The translations under genes and the position numbers were made by a program. From Thermoproteota archaeon (GTDB lineage Archaea; Korarchaeota; Korarchaeia; Korarchaeales; Korarchaeaceae): DNA of 12,546 nucleotides. Position 1 is the stretch's first letter, and each line of letters opens with the position of its first letter. The stretch is from assembly GCA_003661365.1 (NCBI GenBank), contig QMVZ01000031.1, positions 1 to 12,546 on the forward strand. The letters run 5' to 3'. Below are positions 1 through 6,111 of the stretch, in pieces. The notes under the pieces were generated by a model. That model made no database searches, was not told the origin of the DNA, and saw only the letters and a program-made list of their open reading frames with translations.

Positions 1-89
1 TCTATGTCCAAGGAAACTCCTCTAAGAGCCGGTATTTCTACCTTTCCAAGCTTGTATACTTTTACAAGATCCTCAGTAACTACTAACAA
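1..89 (-). CDS. ABC transporter ATP-binding protein, LolD/MacB type (partial, N-terminus only)
   Basis: This is a gene fragment running off the left edge. Read on the minus strand from a TTG at 89, the 29 visible codons contain TEDLVKVYKLG followed by VEIPALRGVSLDI. That is the usual beginning of ATPases that drive MacB/LolCDE-type ABC exporters, with an x-x-L-x-K-x-Y opening and an ALRGVSLxI strand just before the Walker A loop. Walker A itself lies outside the window, so nucleotide-binding residues cannot be checked. The TTG start is supported by GGGAG seven bases upstream and by an in-frame stop a few codons further up; no ATG is available in between. A Yip1-like membrane protein gene lies 202 bp upstream on the same strand, with a palindromic promoter element between them. 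Family assignment is fairly sure; the substrate is unknown. Confidence 0.72.
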   Translation of the reverse strand, partial: MLVVTEDLVKVYKLGKVEIPALRGVSLDI

Positions 90-171
90 CTTAGATCTCC
101 CTGAAATTTTCTTTTTCTATGCTGAATCTTAGCCTCCGAGTCAAACCAATTGAGGTACATAGTAGAGGTCT

Positions 172-193
172 ATATAGTAGACATCTACTATAT
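172..193 (-). promoter_or_regulatory. Perfect 10-bp inverted repeat over a TATA-like box (probable operator of the ABC gene)
   Basis: The arms ATATAGTAGA and TCTACTATAT are exact reverse complements separated by CA. Another ATAGTAGA half-site lies 15 bp to the left (159-166). On the minus strand the right arm runs into TTTAAATATAG (about 188-198), a plausible TATA box, which would give a leader of about 80 nt before the ABC ATPase start at 89. A repressor bound here would block TBP. The binding protein is not identifiable from the window. Confidence 0.6.
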
Positions 194-291
194 TTAAAGT
201 TTGAGCTCTTGTTAGATTAACGGCTACAGGATAAGAAAAAGCTGTGAAGATTAATGAAAATGCCTGATTCTAGTTTTAGGATAAGGAGTTC

Positions 292-987
292 CTAACCTCT
301 GAGTAATATGAAGATCGTGAAGTACACAAAGTAGGATATCAGCACAGACAAAGCAGATTTTACCTTGGATAGACCATACTCTTTGTTTATCGCAATTCCA
401 GAGAGAAAAAGGACCCAGAAGGTCATCATTCGTCTGAAAACTCTGGAGAAGGTCATCGCTGTGGATAGCTGGAGTGTTTTAGTCAAATTTTCAACAATCT
501 GTCTGAACTGTGTTGGGTCTGAGAACAACTGAGCTGGAAGCTCAATAGAGGGAAAGTAAAACGCTACAACTATGAGTTCTACTATAACGCCAAAAATCTG
601 GGGTAAAAAACACCAGCCTTCAATTTCAAGTAGTTTCTTAAAGCGACCTTCCCCTCCCAGCAACTTTGATAAGATGTGAAAGGTAATAGTAGCGCCTATC
701 CACGCTATGAATACCCCTAGAAAGCCACCCAAGAAAGAAAATACCCCTGATATTGCAGCTATCATTCTAGCAAACCTTTCCGCTCCCGATATAGTGCTGA
801 TTGCCTCCAGAAGAGAAGCTACTATCTTTCTTGTAGCTAGAAAAGATTCAACAGCGGAAATTATTCCGATTAATGAAAGGAGCAGAAGAGGGCTTTTCAG
901 AGAAATCTCGCCCTGTTGAATCGAGGAGATTGTTTTGAAGGGATGAAAGATCACTCCTTTGAAAAGGTCGAACTTCGAGTTATTCAT
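292..987 (-). CDS. Yip1-like multi-pass membrane protein
   Basis: This is a 231-residue integral membrane protein. After a short cytoplasmic start with the F-H-P-F-K-T-I pattern seen at the head of prokaryotic Yip1/YIP1-family proteins, it has about five hydrophobic segments: roughly residues 31-52, 73-105, 123-147, 183-199 and 208-229. A short charged stretch (GGEGRFKKLLEIEG) lies between the second and third. This spacing matches Yip1-domain proteins, whose function in archaea is unknown. The ATG at 987 is supported by a TATA-like box about 30 bp upstream. It precedes the ABC ATPase gene on the same strand, but a 202-bp gap holding a separate promoter suggests the two are not obligatorily cotranscribed. 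The fold family is likely; the role is unknown. Confidence 0.62.
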   Translation of the reverse strand: MNNSKFDLFKGVIFHPFKTISSIQQGEISLKSPLLLLSLIGIISAVESFLATRKIVASLLEAISTISGAERFARMIAAISGVFSFLGGFLGVFIAWIGATITFHILSKLLGGEGRFKKLLEIEGWCFLPQIFGVIVELIVVAFYFPSIELPAQLFSDPTQFRQIVENLTKTLQLSTAMTFSRVFRRMMTFWVLFLSGIAINKEYGLSKVKSALSVLISYFVYFTIFILLRG

Positions 988-1011
988 TGTACAGATAAAT
1001 CGGCTTTGTCT

Positions 1012-1024
1012 GAGATATAAATAT
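1012..1024 (-). promoter_or_regulatory. TATA-like box for the Yip1-like gene
   Basis: Read on the minus strand the segment is ATATTTATATCTC. Its centre is about 30 bp from the ATG at 987, so transcription would start within a few bases of the start codon. No Shine-Dalgarno is visible, consistent with a very short leader. Confidence 0.5.
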
Positions 1025-1190
1025 GGCTCAGAAATTTGTTAAAGGTATCAGTTTCGCAGAAAAACCGAAGAGTAATTTTTCATGAAAAATGATCTCTTCA
1101 CGGAACAATAAGCCCTTAGAGGGTTTTTACACGGCATTAAAACATAGGCCCCGTTGACTGATGTCTGAAAAGCAACTTTCATCACCTTCT

Positions 1191-1196
1191 AAAAAA
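1191..1196 (-). terminator. Possible oligo-T terminator after the first vapBC pair
   Basis: Six consecutive T on the minus strand, 72 bp beyond the vapC stop. Archaeal termination often uses such T-runs without a hairpin. The rest of 1025-1267 shows no coding frame or structure I can support. Confidence 0.3.
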
Positions 1197-1267
1197 GTCC
1201 TTTTATCTATCTAATTTTGGCAAACGTTCAAAAATCGATTGAAACTACACAATACGGGCTTCGACAC

Positions 1268-1597
1268 CTAATCTTCTATTACAACCTTCAAAGTTGGTTC
1301 AACTTCTTTGATGATCATGAAATCTTTGTCCTTTGTCAGAAGCGTTTCATTCTTGTTTATGCATGTGGCAGCGATAAGTAAGTCTCCAATGCTCATTGGA
1401 GAACCAATCTTCCTTAGCTTTATTTGCAACAATACAGCCGTTAGCTGTTCTTCTTCGCCCATAAAATAGATCTTCCCATCAAACTTCTCGTAATCCTTGA
1501 TTGGAGGGAATTCGATCAGAGTTACTGATGTTATGCTCTCATCTATGGTTTCTCCATTCGCTACCCTCTGGATCGCTATTGGGGTGTCTATTATCAT
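1268..1597 (-). CDS. vapC: VapC-type PIN-domain toxin ribonuclease (module 1)
   Basis: A 109-residue PIN-domain protein, expected to be a metal-dependent endoribonuclease toxin. The acidic residues of the PIN site can be placed: D4 in MIIDT, E29 in VTLIEF, D72 in SIGDLLIA and D90/D92 in TKDKDF. It is somewhat shorter than the usual 125-140 residues, mainly because the region after D4 is compact. The start is fixed by ATGA: its ATG overlaps the stop codon of the antitoxin gene just upstream, a standard sign of translational coupling. The antitoxin at 1594-1884 is its expected inhibitor. The family call is firm; the RNA target cannot be inferred. Confidence 0.85.
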   Translation of the reverse strand: MIIDTPIAIQRVANGETIDESITSVTLIEFPPIKDYEKFDGKIYFMGEEEQLTAVLLQIKLRKIGSPMSIGDLLIAATCINKNETLLTKDKDFMIIKEVEPTLKVVIED

Positions 1598-1884
1598 CTC
1601 TTCTCCAACTCCTTCAGATATCTCTTTCTTTTCTTCTCTCTTTCTTTGATCTTTCTAAGAAACGCCCACTCCTTCTCAGCGGCATGTTCTTCTCTCGACA
1701 TCTCCATACCTTTTATCTCCAAGAGCATTGATAGTTCTTCTTTTGTTAGCCCATCTTTGGATGACTTAAGCCTGAGTAACTTCTCTATTATCGCCTGACG
1801 GGCAACTTCTGACCAGTTTATCTCCTTGTACTTCCTCATAAGCCTATATATGTCGTTAGGTATGCTTAGTGTTATATTTGTCAT
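1594..1884 (-). CDS. vapB: VapB-type ribbon-helix-helix antitoxin (module 1)
   Basis: A 96-residue antitoxin. Residues 1-40 form a typical ribbon-helix-helix: strand NITLSIP, first helix NDIYRLMRKYKE, then NWSEVARQAIIEKL as the second helix. RHH dimers bind operator DNA through the strand. The rest is a long, highly charged helix ending in an E/K/R-rich tail, which in this family wraps the toxin. The ATG at 1884 follows a TATA-like box by about 27 bp, so the transcript is probably leaderless. A perfect 7-bp inverted repeat sits in that interval, the expected place for autorepression. Its stop overlaps the toxin start. Confidence 0.87.
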   Translation of the reverse strand: MTNITLSIPNDIYRLMRKYKEINWSEVARQAIIEKLLRLKSSKDGLTKEELSMLLEIKGMEMSREEHAAEKEWAFLRKIKEREKKRKRYLKELEKR

Positions 1885-1892
1885 ATGTGTTT

Positions 1893-1916
1893 TACATAAA
1901 TTATGTATTTTATAAG
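1893..1916 (-). promoter_or_regulatory. vapBC module 1 promoter with palindromic operator
   Basis: TACATAA (1893-1899), one A, then TTATGTA (1901-1907) form an exact inverted repeat. Immediately upstream on the minus strand is CTTATAAAA (about 1908-1916), a TATA box centred about 27 bp from the vapB ATG. The operator thus covers the region between TATA box and start. Binding by the neighbouring RHH antitoxin is inferred from family habit. Confidence 0.65.
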
Positions 1917-2096
1917 TCTTGACAGATGTACTAAAACAAACATTAAACTCTCCTTAGGGCCCTTATAGATCTAAATAGCGTAGTAATAAGATTAGAACAA
2001 CTACAGGCTCAAGGGACATTAAGATGTTTAAAAATTGGAATTCCAAGAGATATTCTATTAGCCTGATAAGAATTTGCCCTGTTTTTAGTGATAAGG

Positions 2097-2103
2097 TTAT
2101 AAG
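2097..2103 (+). promoter_or_regulatory. Possible TATA box for the 87-residue protein gene
   Basis: TTATAAG lies about 60 bp before the ATG at 2160 and would give a leader of about 35 nt. That leader holds two mutually exclusive 5-bp stems, GAAGC/GCTTC (2112-2130) and GGGCT/AGCCC (2124-2142), both too short to be sure of. A Shine-Dalgarno AAGGTGA ends six bases before the ATG. Confidence 0.35.
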
Positions 2104-2159
2104 TTCCCTTCGAAGCGGAAAGTGGGCTTCATCGTTTAGCCCAAAAAAAGGTGAAAAAC

Positions 2160-2423
2160 ATGTCAGTAGGTCGAGTTGGGGTTCCATTGACAGATAGAAT
2201 CCTAGAATTTATAGAGGAGCGAAATCCAGGCTCTAAAGTGGCTGTATGGCGTATCTTCTATCCAATGAGAGATGAAGATCCCATAGAGGTTGTAGTAAAA
2301 CCGGGCTCCCTCTCTGGAGAGGTACTCGAATTAACCCTCGAAGGCAAGTCCATAGTCGTAAAGGAAGAACAGAAGCCTGCTCCTAGGAGAGAAAGAGAAC
2401 CCGTTAGAAGAGAACGATATTAG
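2160..2423 (+). CDS. Small hypothetical protein with a charged Arg/Glu tail
   Basis: I do not recognise this 87-residue protein. The ATG at 2160 is preferred over an in-frame GTG at 2151, because that GTG is itself part of the AAGGTGA Shine-Dalgarno that precedes the ATG. Residues 9-22 look helical (PLTDRILEFIEERN); residues 26-68 alternate hydrophobic and charged residues, as expected of beta-strands (KVAVWRIF, IEVVVKPG, VLELTLEGKSIVVK). The last 20 residues are disordered-looking, with RREREPVRRERY, and could bind nucleic acid or a partner. There are no Cys, no membrane segment and no catalytic motif. It stands alone between the vapBC pair and a 400-bp gap. Coding status is supported by the ribosome site and balanced amino-acid composition. 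Confidence 0.6.
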   Translation: MSVGRVGVPLTDRILEFIEERNPGSKVAVWRIFYPMRDEDPIEVVVKPGSLSGEVLELTLEGKSIVVKEEQKPAPRREREPVRRERY

Positions 2424-2826
2424 ATTGGGTTGGTAGAAGATAGTAATCCAACTAGTAAAAATCTAAACTAAATGAGCAACCTATAGCTCTTAAAAGAGGC
2501 TGAGTTTACTTAGAACAAGGAAGCTCAGGGTATTGCTTAGAAGAGACGCTTCCAGTTTTCATTAATTTGTTTTTAGAGACCACAGTGGTACCTGCTGTCT
2601 AATGAATGCTAAGAACCGCGAATATTCGTTTGAAGAAAAAGGAGCCACTCTCACAGCGCCGCAATCTAGGTTGATGGATTTATTCCCTGCCTTAATTCCT
2701 AGCACATGTAGCACCTGACCTTATGCACTCATTTTCGCCGCTATTAGAGTGGACTATCGAAAAATAGAGACGACCGATAACCTCTTATCCCATAAAAGGG
2801 ATAAAAGAAGAATCTTCGATTACTCA
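2424..2826. other. Intergenic stretch of about 400 bp with no convincing gene
   Basis: No long open frame or tRNA-like sequence is present. Small inverted repeats are visible: GTTGG (2429-2433) with CCAAC (2448-2452), which might end the upstream transcript, and ACCAC/GTGGT with a one-base centre (2579-2589). A 7-bp stem at 2785-2804 is listed separately. A 39-codon open frame starting at ATG 2602 lacks a ribosome site and resembles nothing known. The stretch could hold a small RNA or a decayed gene, but nothing positive shows this. Confidence 0.5.
2785..2804 (-). terminator. Stem-loop downstream of the cold-shock gene
   Basis: TTATCCC and GGGATAA form an exact 7-bp stem with a six-base loop, 22 bp beyond the cold-shock gene stop. 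On the minus strand a TTTTT run follows about 20 bp later. It may terminate or stabilise the 3' end of that transcript. Confidence 0.4.
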
Positions 2827-3024
2827 CTACTCGATCAGTTTAACGTTGACAGCTCTCGGGCCTTTTTCCGTTTTCTGCACTTCGAACTCGACTTTCTGTC
2901 CTTCTACTAGTTCGTCTGCTTCTTTTACATCTGACTGGTGGACAAAGATATCTTCTCCTTCATTATCAGGTTCTATGAAGCCGTAGCCTCTGTCGATGAG
3001 CCATCTTTTAACAGTTCCTCTCAA
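2827..3024 (-). CDS. Cold-shock-domain protein (Csp family), single-stranded nucleic-acid binder
   Basis: A 65-residue single cold-shock domain, the standard CspA length. The RNP1 motif is RGYGFIEPD (residues 12-20) and RNP2 is DIFVHQSDV (25-33). The nucleic-acid-stacking aromatics W8, Y14, F16, F27 and H29 are all present. Position 30 is Gln, giving FVHQ as in eukaryotic Y-box and plant cold-shock domains, where enteric CspA has FVHF. It is expected to bind single-stranded RNA or DNA as an RNA chaperone. The start is TTG at 3024, preceded by a full GGAGGTGA Shine-Dalgarno nine bases upstream; no ATG is nearby. Csp proteins are patchily distributed in archaea, so transfer is possible. It is divergent from vapBC module 2. 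Confidence 0.93.
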   Translation of the reverse strand: MRGTVKRWLIDRGYGFIEPDNEGEDIFVHQSDVKEADELVEGQKVEFEVQKTEKGPRAVNVKLIE

Positions 3025-3034
3025 AAGTATTTTT

Positions 3035-3070
3035 CACCTCCCTCAAGTCACAATATAGGTACGTTATATA
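3035..3070 (-). promoter_or_regulatory. Promoter and strong Shine-Dalgarno of the cold-shock gene
   Basis: On the minus strand TATATAACG (about 3062-3070) is a TATA-like box. GGAGGTGA lies at 3042-3035, nine bases before the TTG start. The leader would be about 20 nt. This is the strongest ribosome site in the window and decides the TTG start. Confidence 0.55.
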
Positions 3071-3138
3071 CTTGAACATGAAAAACTCCCAAATCCGAAC
3101 TTATTGTTTAGGACCCCTTTTCTTATCGGCTGATTAAA

Positions 3139-3184
3139 TGTATGGAAAATGTTTAATATACCATACTTTTTCCTCTTTGTATGG
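3139..3184 (+). promoter_or_regulatory. vapBC module 2 promoter with three GTATGG half-sites
   Basis: GTATGG occurs at 3140-3145 and 3179-3184, and its inverse CCATAC at 3161-3166. They bracket TTTAATATA (3152-3160), a TATA-like box placing the transcript start near 3182, just before the ATG at 3192. This fits an operator bound by the AbrB-type antitoxin. The location of the TATA box also argues against the longer reading frame that begins at 3138. Confidence 0.55.
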
Positions 3185-3191
3185 TGAAAAT

Positions 3192-3431
3192 ATGGTTCAT
3201 ATTGCTAAAGTCACTAGCAAAAGAATGGTAACAATCCCTGCCAAGATCATGAAAAAGTATAGCATAAAGGAGGGAATGAAGATAAAATTCGTTGAGCGTG
3301 AAGATGGAATACTTATGATTCCAATCCCAAATCTCGAGGATCTTTGGGGGATTGACTGCAAGCACACCTCGGTTATAATTAATGCCATTAAGGAGCTTGA
3401 AGCAGAGCATCGTAAGGAGGCCATGCAATGA
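3192..3431 (+). CDS. vapB: AbrB-type (SpoVT-AbrB fold) antitoxin (module 2)
   Basis: A 79-residue antitoxin. Residues 1-45 carry the swapped-hairpin AbrB DNA-binding domain: AKVTSKRMVTIPAKIMKKYSI, with the diagnostic T-I-P-A-K-I, then KEGMKIKFVEREDGILMIP. The C-terminal part (NLEDLWGIDCKH and a helix INAIKELEAEHRKEA) is the toxin-binding segment. The frame is open back to an ATG at 3138, but that region contains the TATA box and operator repeats; GGTGA five bases before the ATG at 3192 supports the shorter start. The gene overlaps the downstream PIN toxin by ATGA. It uses a different antitoxin fold from modules 1 and 3. Confidence 0.87.
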   Translation: MVHIAKVTSKRMVTIPAKIMKKYSIKEGMKIKFVEREDGILMIPIPNLEDLWGIDCKHTSVIINAIKELEAEHRKEAMQ

Positions 3432-3826
3432 AAAAGTTCGTGATAGATGCTGGTGTTCTGTCGCTCTATTTCATTGGAGACGAAAGGGTACGGCCCTACC
3501 TTGGAAAAATCACGAAGGGGATTGACAAAGCCTTTGTCTGTGACGTGAACCTAGCTGAGTACTACTACAAAATGTGCGAGAAGCTTGGCAAGAGCATTGC
3601 TAAAATCAGATATCACCAAATTAGGGAGTCTCCTATAGAGGTTGTTGCGACAGACGAGGAATTAACGAGGAGAGCTGGAGAGAAGAAGTGCGTATATAGG
3701 GGCAAGCTCTCTTTGGCGGATTGTTTCTGTCTGGCTTTGGCAGAACTTAAGAACGCTGTCATTCTGACAACTGATAGCGAGTTGGCTAAGGTTAAGGAAG
3801 TTAATGTCAAACATTTCTCTGTTTAA
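3428..3826 (+). CDS. vapC: VapC-type PIN-domain toxin ribonuclease (module 2)
   Basis: A 132-residue PIN-domain protein of normal VapC length. The catalytic acidic set is complete: D7 in FVIDAGV, E44 in NLAEYYY, D98 in LSLADCFCLALA and D116 in ILTTDSEL. It should cleave RNA with bound magnesium or manganese when not held by the AbrB-type antitoxin encoded immediately before it; the start codon overlaps the antitoxin stop. Two cysteines close to D98 are not typical catalytic residues. The transcript may end or read on into the acetyltransferase gene 36 bp downstream, which has its own AT-rich promoter-like element. Target RNA is unknown. Confidence 0.9.
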   Translation: MKKFVIDAGVLSLYFIGDERVRPYLGKITKGIDKAFVCDVNLAEYYYKMCEKLGKSIAKIRYHQIRESPIEVVATDEELTRRAGEKKCVYRGKLSLADCFCLALAELKNAVILTTDSELAKVKEVNVKHFSV

Positions 3827-3838
3827 TAAATTAAATAA
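3827..3838 (+). promoter_or_regulatory. TATA-like element for the acetyltransferase gene
   Basis: The A/T-only run AAATTAAATAAA is centred about 30 bp before the ATG at 3863, and only a poor Shine-Dalgarno is seen. This fits a leaderless transcript separate from vapBC, though readthrough from vapC is equally possible. Confidence 0.35.
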
Positions 3839-3862
3839 AGAACGAAAAGATAGGCCAAAACG

Positions 3863-4357
3863 ATGACCAAAATACGTGTTGCAACTATTGATGATCTAGA
3901 ACAAATGTTGGATTGCCAAAAGTCTGTGTGGGAAAGCTGGAGAGGTATCTTACCTGACGCTGAAGAGAGATTGGCTAAATATGAATCTTCTGAAAGAGAA
4001 AAGATAAAGGATAGGATGAGGAGGTTTATGGAGAATCCAGACAACATAGTCTTGGTTGCAGAAGAGGAAAACCAGGTTGTTGGATTTGTGGAAGGAAATG
4101 TCTGGGCAGGGGTTAGCTATATCGCCTTCATTGGGGTCAGGCCAGAGCACAGGGGAAGAGGAATTGGGACCAACCTTCTTAAGGAGTATATAAGGAGATC
4201 TAGGGAAAGAGGAGCACATAAAGTCTATGTCTGGACTCAGGTAGATCTAAAATCAGCAATAAAGCTTTACTTAGGGGCGGGATTTGTTCCAGAGGGCTTT
4301 CTGAGGAGACACTTCTACAAGAAGGATATGATAATCTTTAGTAAGCTTTTGGAATAG
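3863..4357 (+). CDS. GNAT-family N-acetyltransferase
   Basis: A 164-residue acetyltransferase that should transfer acetyl from acetyl-CoA to an amine. The GNAT fold is clear: an N-terminal IRVATIDDLEQMLD strand-helix, strand NIVLVAEEENQVVGFVEG (residues 61-78), then the acetyl-CoA loop VRPEHRGRGIGTNLL (92-106) with the R/Q-x-x-G-x-G/A pyrophosphate-binding signature, and a late SAIKLYLGAGF (131-141) that matches the family's A-x-x-L-Y-x-x-x-G-F motif. Resemblance to RimI-like protein acetyltransferases is general only; the substrate cannot be told. It follows vapC on the same strand and is convergent with the MFS gene at 4574. Confidence 0.85.
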   Translation: MTKIRVATIDDLEQMLDCQKSVWESWRGILPDAEERLAKYESSEREKIKDRMRRFMENPDNIVLVAEEENQVVGFVEGNVWAGVSYIAFIGVRPEHRGRGIGTNLLKEYIRRSRERGAHKVYVWTQVDLKSAIKLYLGAGFVPEGFLRRHFYKKDMIIFSKLLE

Positions 4358-4386
4358 TGGAACCTTACTAATTTCTTACTCAATCC

Positions 4387-4392
4387 TTTTTT
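4387..4392 (+). terminator. Possible oligo-T terminator after the acetyltransferase gene
   Basis: Six T follow the acetyltransferase stop by about 30 bp with no hairpin. The remaining interval to 4573 shows no feature I can support. Confidence 0.3.
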
Positions 4393-4573
4393 CGCCAATA
4401 CCTTGAAAGAGCCTTAAGAGATTAGCATCACAATAGAGGTTAAGCTTTTGCCAGGACATTACTACATGGAATTCAATACAATTATTAAGACGTGTATAGT
4501 GGATTCCGTTTTAGACATTTAAGTTGAAGCGAAAATCTATAGTTCTATGTGCAACGTTTTGTGCTTTTTGAAG

Positions 4574-5734
4574 TTAGGGCAAAGTAAAGGTTATCGTTAG
4601 AGCTACCAACTCAAGAAATGTCGATGTAATGAAAGGAGCCATCAAGTTACTTGAGGCCATAAAACCAGCAAATGACGGTCCTAACGTGGCAAAAATGCTT
4701 GTAAAGGTGCCCTCAATTCCAATCGCCTTTGACCTGTCTTCTTCGGGAAAGGAGTCCATTGTGTAGGCTAACAGCCCAGGAACGAACAGCGGATTTATTG
4801 AAAAAGCTATGAAGGCTAAAGGGAAGAATATCCTGTTTAAGGCAGAAAGAAACAAAAGTAGAAAGTACAGAGTTGAAACCACATAAGTTCCCACATACAG
4901 CCACTTTCTCCTCACTTTGTCGGCAAGAAAGCCTCCAGCTAAAGAAATAAGTGCTCTTGTTCCAGACCTCAGCGAGTATATTGAGAATATCTGACCGTAG
5001 GAAAGACCTACTTTAGATCCAAGCATCGGAATAAAGGAGGCTGCCCCAAAGGCAAAGGCATCTAAGGACTTTATCGCGCAAAACCTAACCAAGACAGACT
5101 TATTCCTTATAGCTCTAAGGTCTGCGAAAAAAGAGAACTTTGTTCGTCTTGTTGCTTTAATCGTCCTTTCCCTTACCGTCATTAAGATTAAAGCGCTGAT
5201 GAGGATAAGGGGCATACCAGCTAAAAAGAACGTTTTTCGAAGATCATACTTCTCTGAAATTAAAGCGCTCACACCTGTTCCGGCAAAGCCAGCCATGTAC
5301 CCGAAGAAGTGCATGATGCCAAATGGCATACCCTTTCCTTTCCCAGCTTCAGCTATCATTGGCATGGCCGATATGTAGGAGACGGTCCCAAGTGCTGAGA
5401 TGGATAAGAGCAAAATCAGAAGATCTAGAAAGTCATCAGCAAAGTAGATAGTGGCCGTGAAAACTCCTTGAGAAAGCAATCCTATAGCTAGGGGAATTCT
5501 CCGGTCTATTTTATCGGCAATTACACCTGATGGTATCCTAACGGCTGTACTCAGAGCTCCTGCCACCGAAACAATTAATCCATAAAGAGCAGTAGATATA
5601 CCAACTTCCTTAACGAATAGAGGAACCGAAACCCCCATTATCGACCTTGAGAAGGTGTAAAAGAAGAAGAAAGAGTAAAGAATTAGGAGTTCCGGAGAGA
5701 AGATCGCAGATAGTCCTTTCATGCGATTTCTCAC
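4574..5734 (-). CDS. MFS-family transporter (first of two)
   Basis: A 386-residue major facilitator with about twelve membrane segments. The MFS motif A in the 2-3 loop reads GVIADKIDRRIPLA (about residues 70-83), and a weaker half-repeat copy GGFLADKVRRKW occurs in the second half. A central basic loop (RERTIKATRRTK) separates the two six-helix halves. It ends directly after the last helix. The GTG at 5734 has GAGGT eight bases upstream; ATG at 5722 is an alternative. It lies 89 bp downstream of the two-TM gene on the same strand, with an inverted repeat in between. MFS drug/sugar exporters look like this; substrate and direction are not determinable. Confidence 0.88.
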   Translation of the reverse strand: MRNRMKGLSAIFSPELLILYSFFFFYTFSRSIMGVSVPLFVKEVGISTALYGLIVSVAGALSTAVRIPSGVIADKIDRRIPLAIGLLSQGVFTATIYFADDFLDLLILLLSISALGTVSYISAMPMIAEAGKGKGMPFGIMHFFGYMAGFAGTGVSALISEKYDLRKTFFLAGMPLILISALILMTVRERTIKATRRTKFSFFADLRAIRNKSVLVRFCAIKSLDAFAFGAASFIPMLGSKVGLSYGQIFSIYSLRSGTRALISLAGGFLADKVRRKWLYVGTYVVSTLYFLLLFLSALNRIFFPLAFIAFSINPLFVPGLLAYTMDSFPEEDRSKAIGIEGTFTSIFATLGPSFAGFMASSNLMAPFITSTFLELVALTITFTLP

Positions 5735-5764
5735 ATTTCCAGACCTCTTTGTCTAATACCCCTA

Positions 5765-5786
5765 AAATGGCTCATTTATCCCATTT
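5765..5786 (-). promoter_or_regulatory. Inverted repeat upstream of the first MFS gene
   Basis: AAATGG (5765-5770) and CCATTT (5781-5786) are exact 6-bp arms around a ten-base spacer, 31 bp from the GTG start. It could be an operator giving the transporter its own regulation inside the minus-strand cluster. With such AT-rich arms chance cannot be excluded. Confidence 0.3.
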
Positions 5787-5823
5787 AAGAATTTAGTTAG
5801 CCTCTATCGACTGTAAAGGGCTG

Positions 5824-6111
5824 TTAAGTTGAGATAATTTTGGAAATCTTGTATGAATAAACCATTCCTTGGATCCAAAATACAATGGACAAAATAAGCG
5901 AAGACGTTGTAAAGAAAAACAACATAGAGCGCATACCTGCGTGAAATACGTTTGCTGGTAAGTAACTGTACATGCGCTCTAGCTCTCCCGACATACTAAT
6001 GTCAATGAACCAGAGACCTGCGAGAGCCAAAGTAGCAGATAAAACGTACTTTGACAGCAAATAAGACCTGTCCTTCTCCTTCTTTAGCTCATTAACTTTC
6101 AATCTGAGCAT
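5824..6111 (-). CDS. Small two-TM membrane protein of unknown function
   Basis: A 95-residue protein I do not recognise. It begins with a charged segment (LKVNELKKEKDR), then a first membrane helix around residues 22-38 (YVLSATLALAGLWFIDI), a roughly 20-residue connecting loop (SGELERMYSYLPANVFHAG), and a second helix at 62-86. Both termini are positively charged, predicting a hairpin with both ends in the cytoplasm and the loop outside. The ATG follows the zinc-ribbon stop codon with no gap (TAG-ATG), so the two are almost certainly cotranscribed and translationally coupled. Together they may act as a cytoplasmic zinc ribbon plus membrane partner. Confidence 0.7.
   Translation of the reverse strand: MLRLKVNELKKEKDRSYLLSKYVLSATLALAGLWFIDISMSGELERMYSYLPANVFHAGMRSMLFFFTTSSLILSIVFWIQGMVYSYKISKIIST

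Noticed and set aside
1963..2187. 74-codon open frame on the minus strand with a hydrophobic end
   Set aside because: It starts antisense inside the 2160-2423 gene, has no ribosome site or TATA box, and crosses that gene's promoter.
2670..2720. C/D-box RNA-like elements (TTGATGG and a later CTGA)
   Set aside because: The C box is imperfect and the internal D' and C' boxes are missing, so no sRNA can be claimed.
2602..2721. 39-codon open frame beginning ATGAATGCTAAG
   Set aside because: No Shine-Dalgarno or well-placed TATA box, and no recognisable sequence; expected by chance.
3138..3191. N-terminal extension of the AbrB-type antitoxin
   Set aside because: The stretch contains the TATA box and operator half-sites and does not match the family; the ATG at 3192 has a ribosome site.
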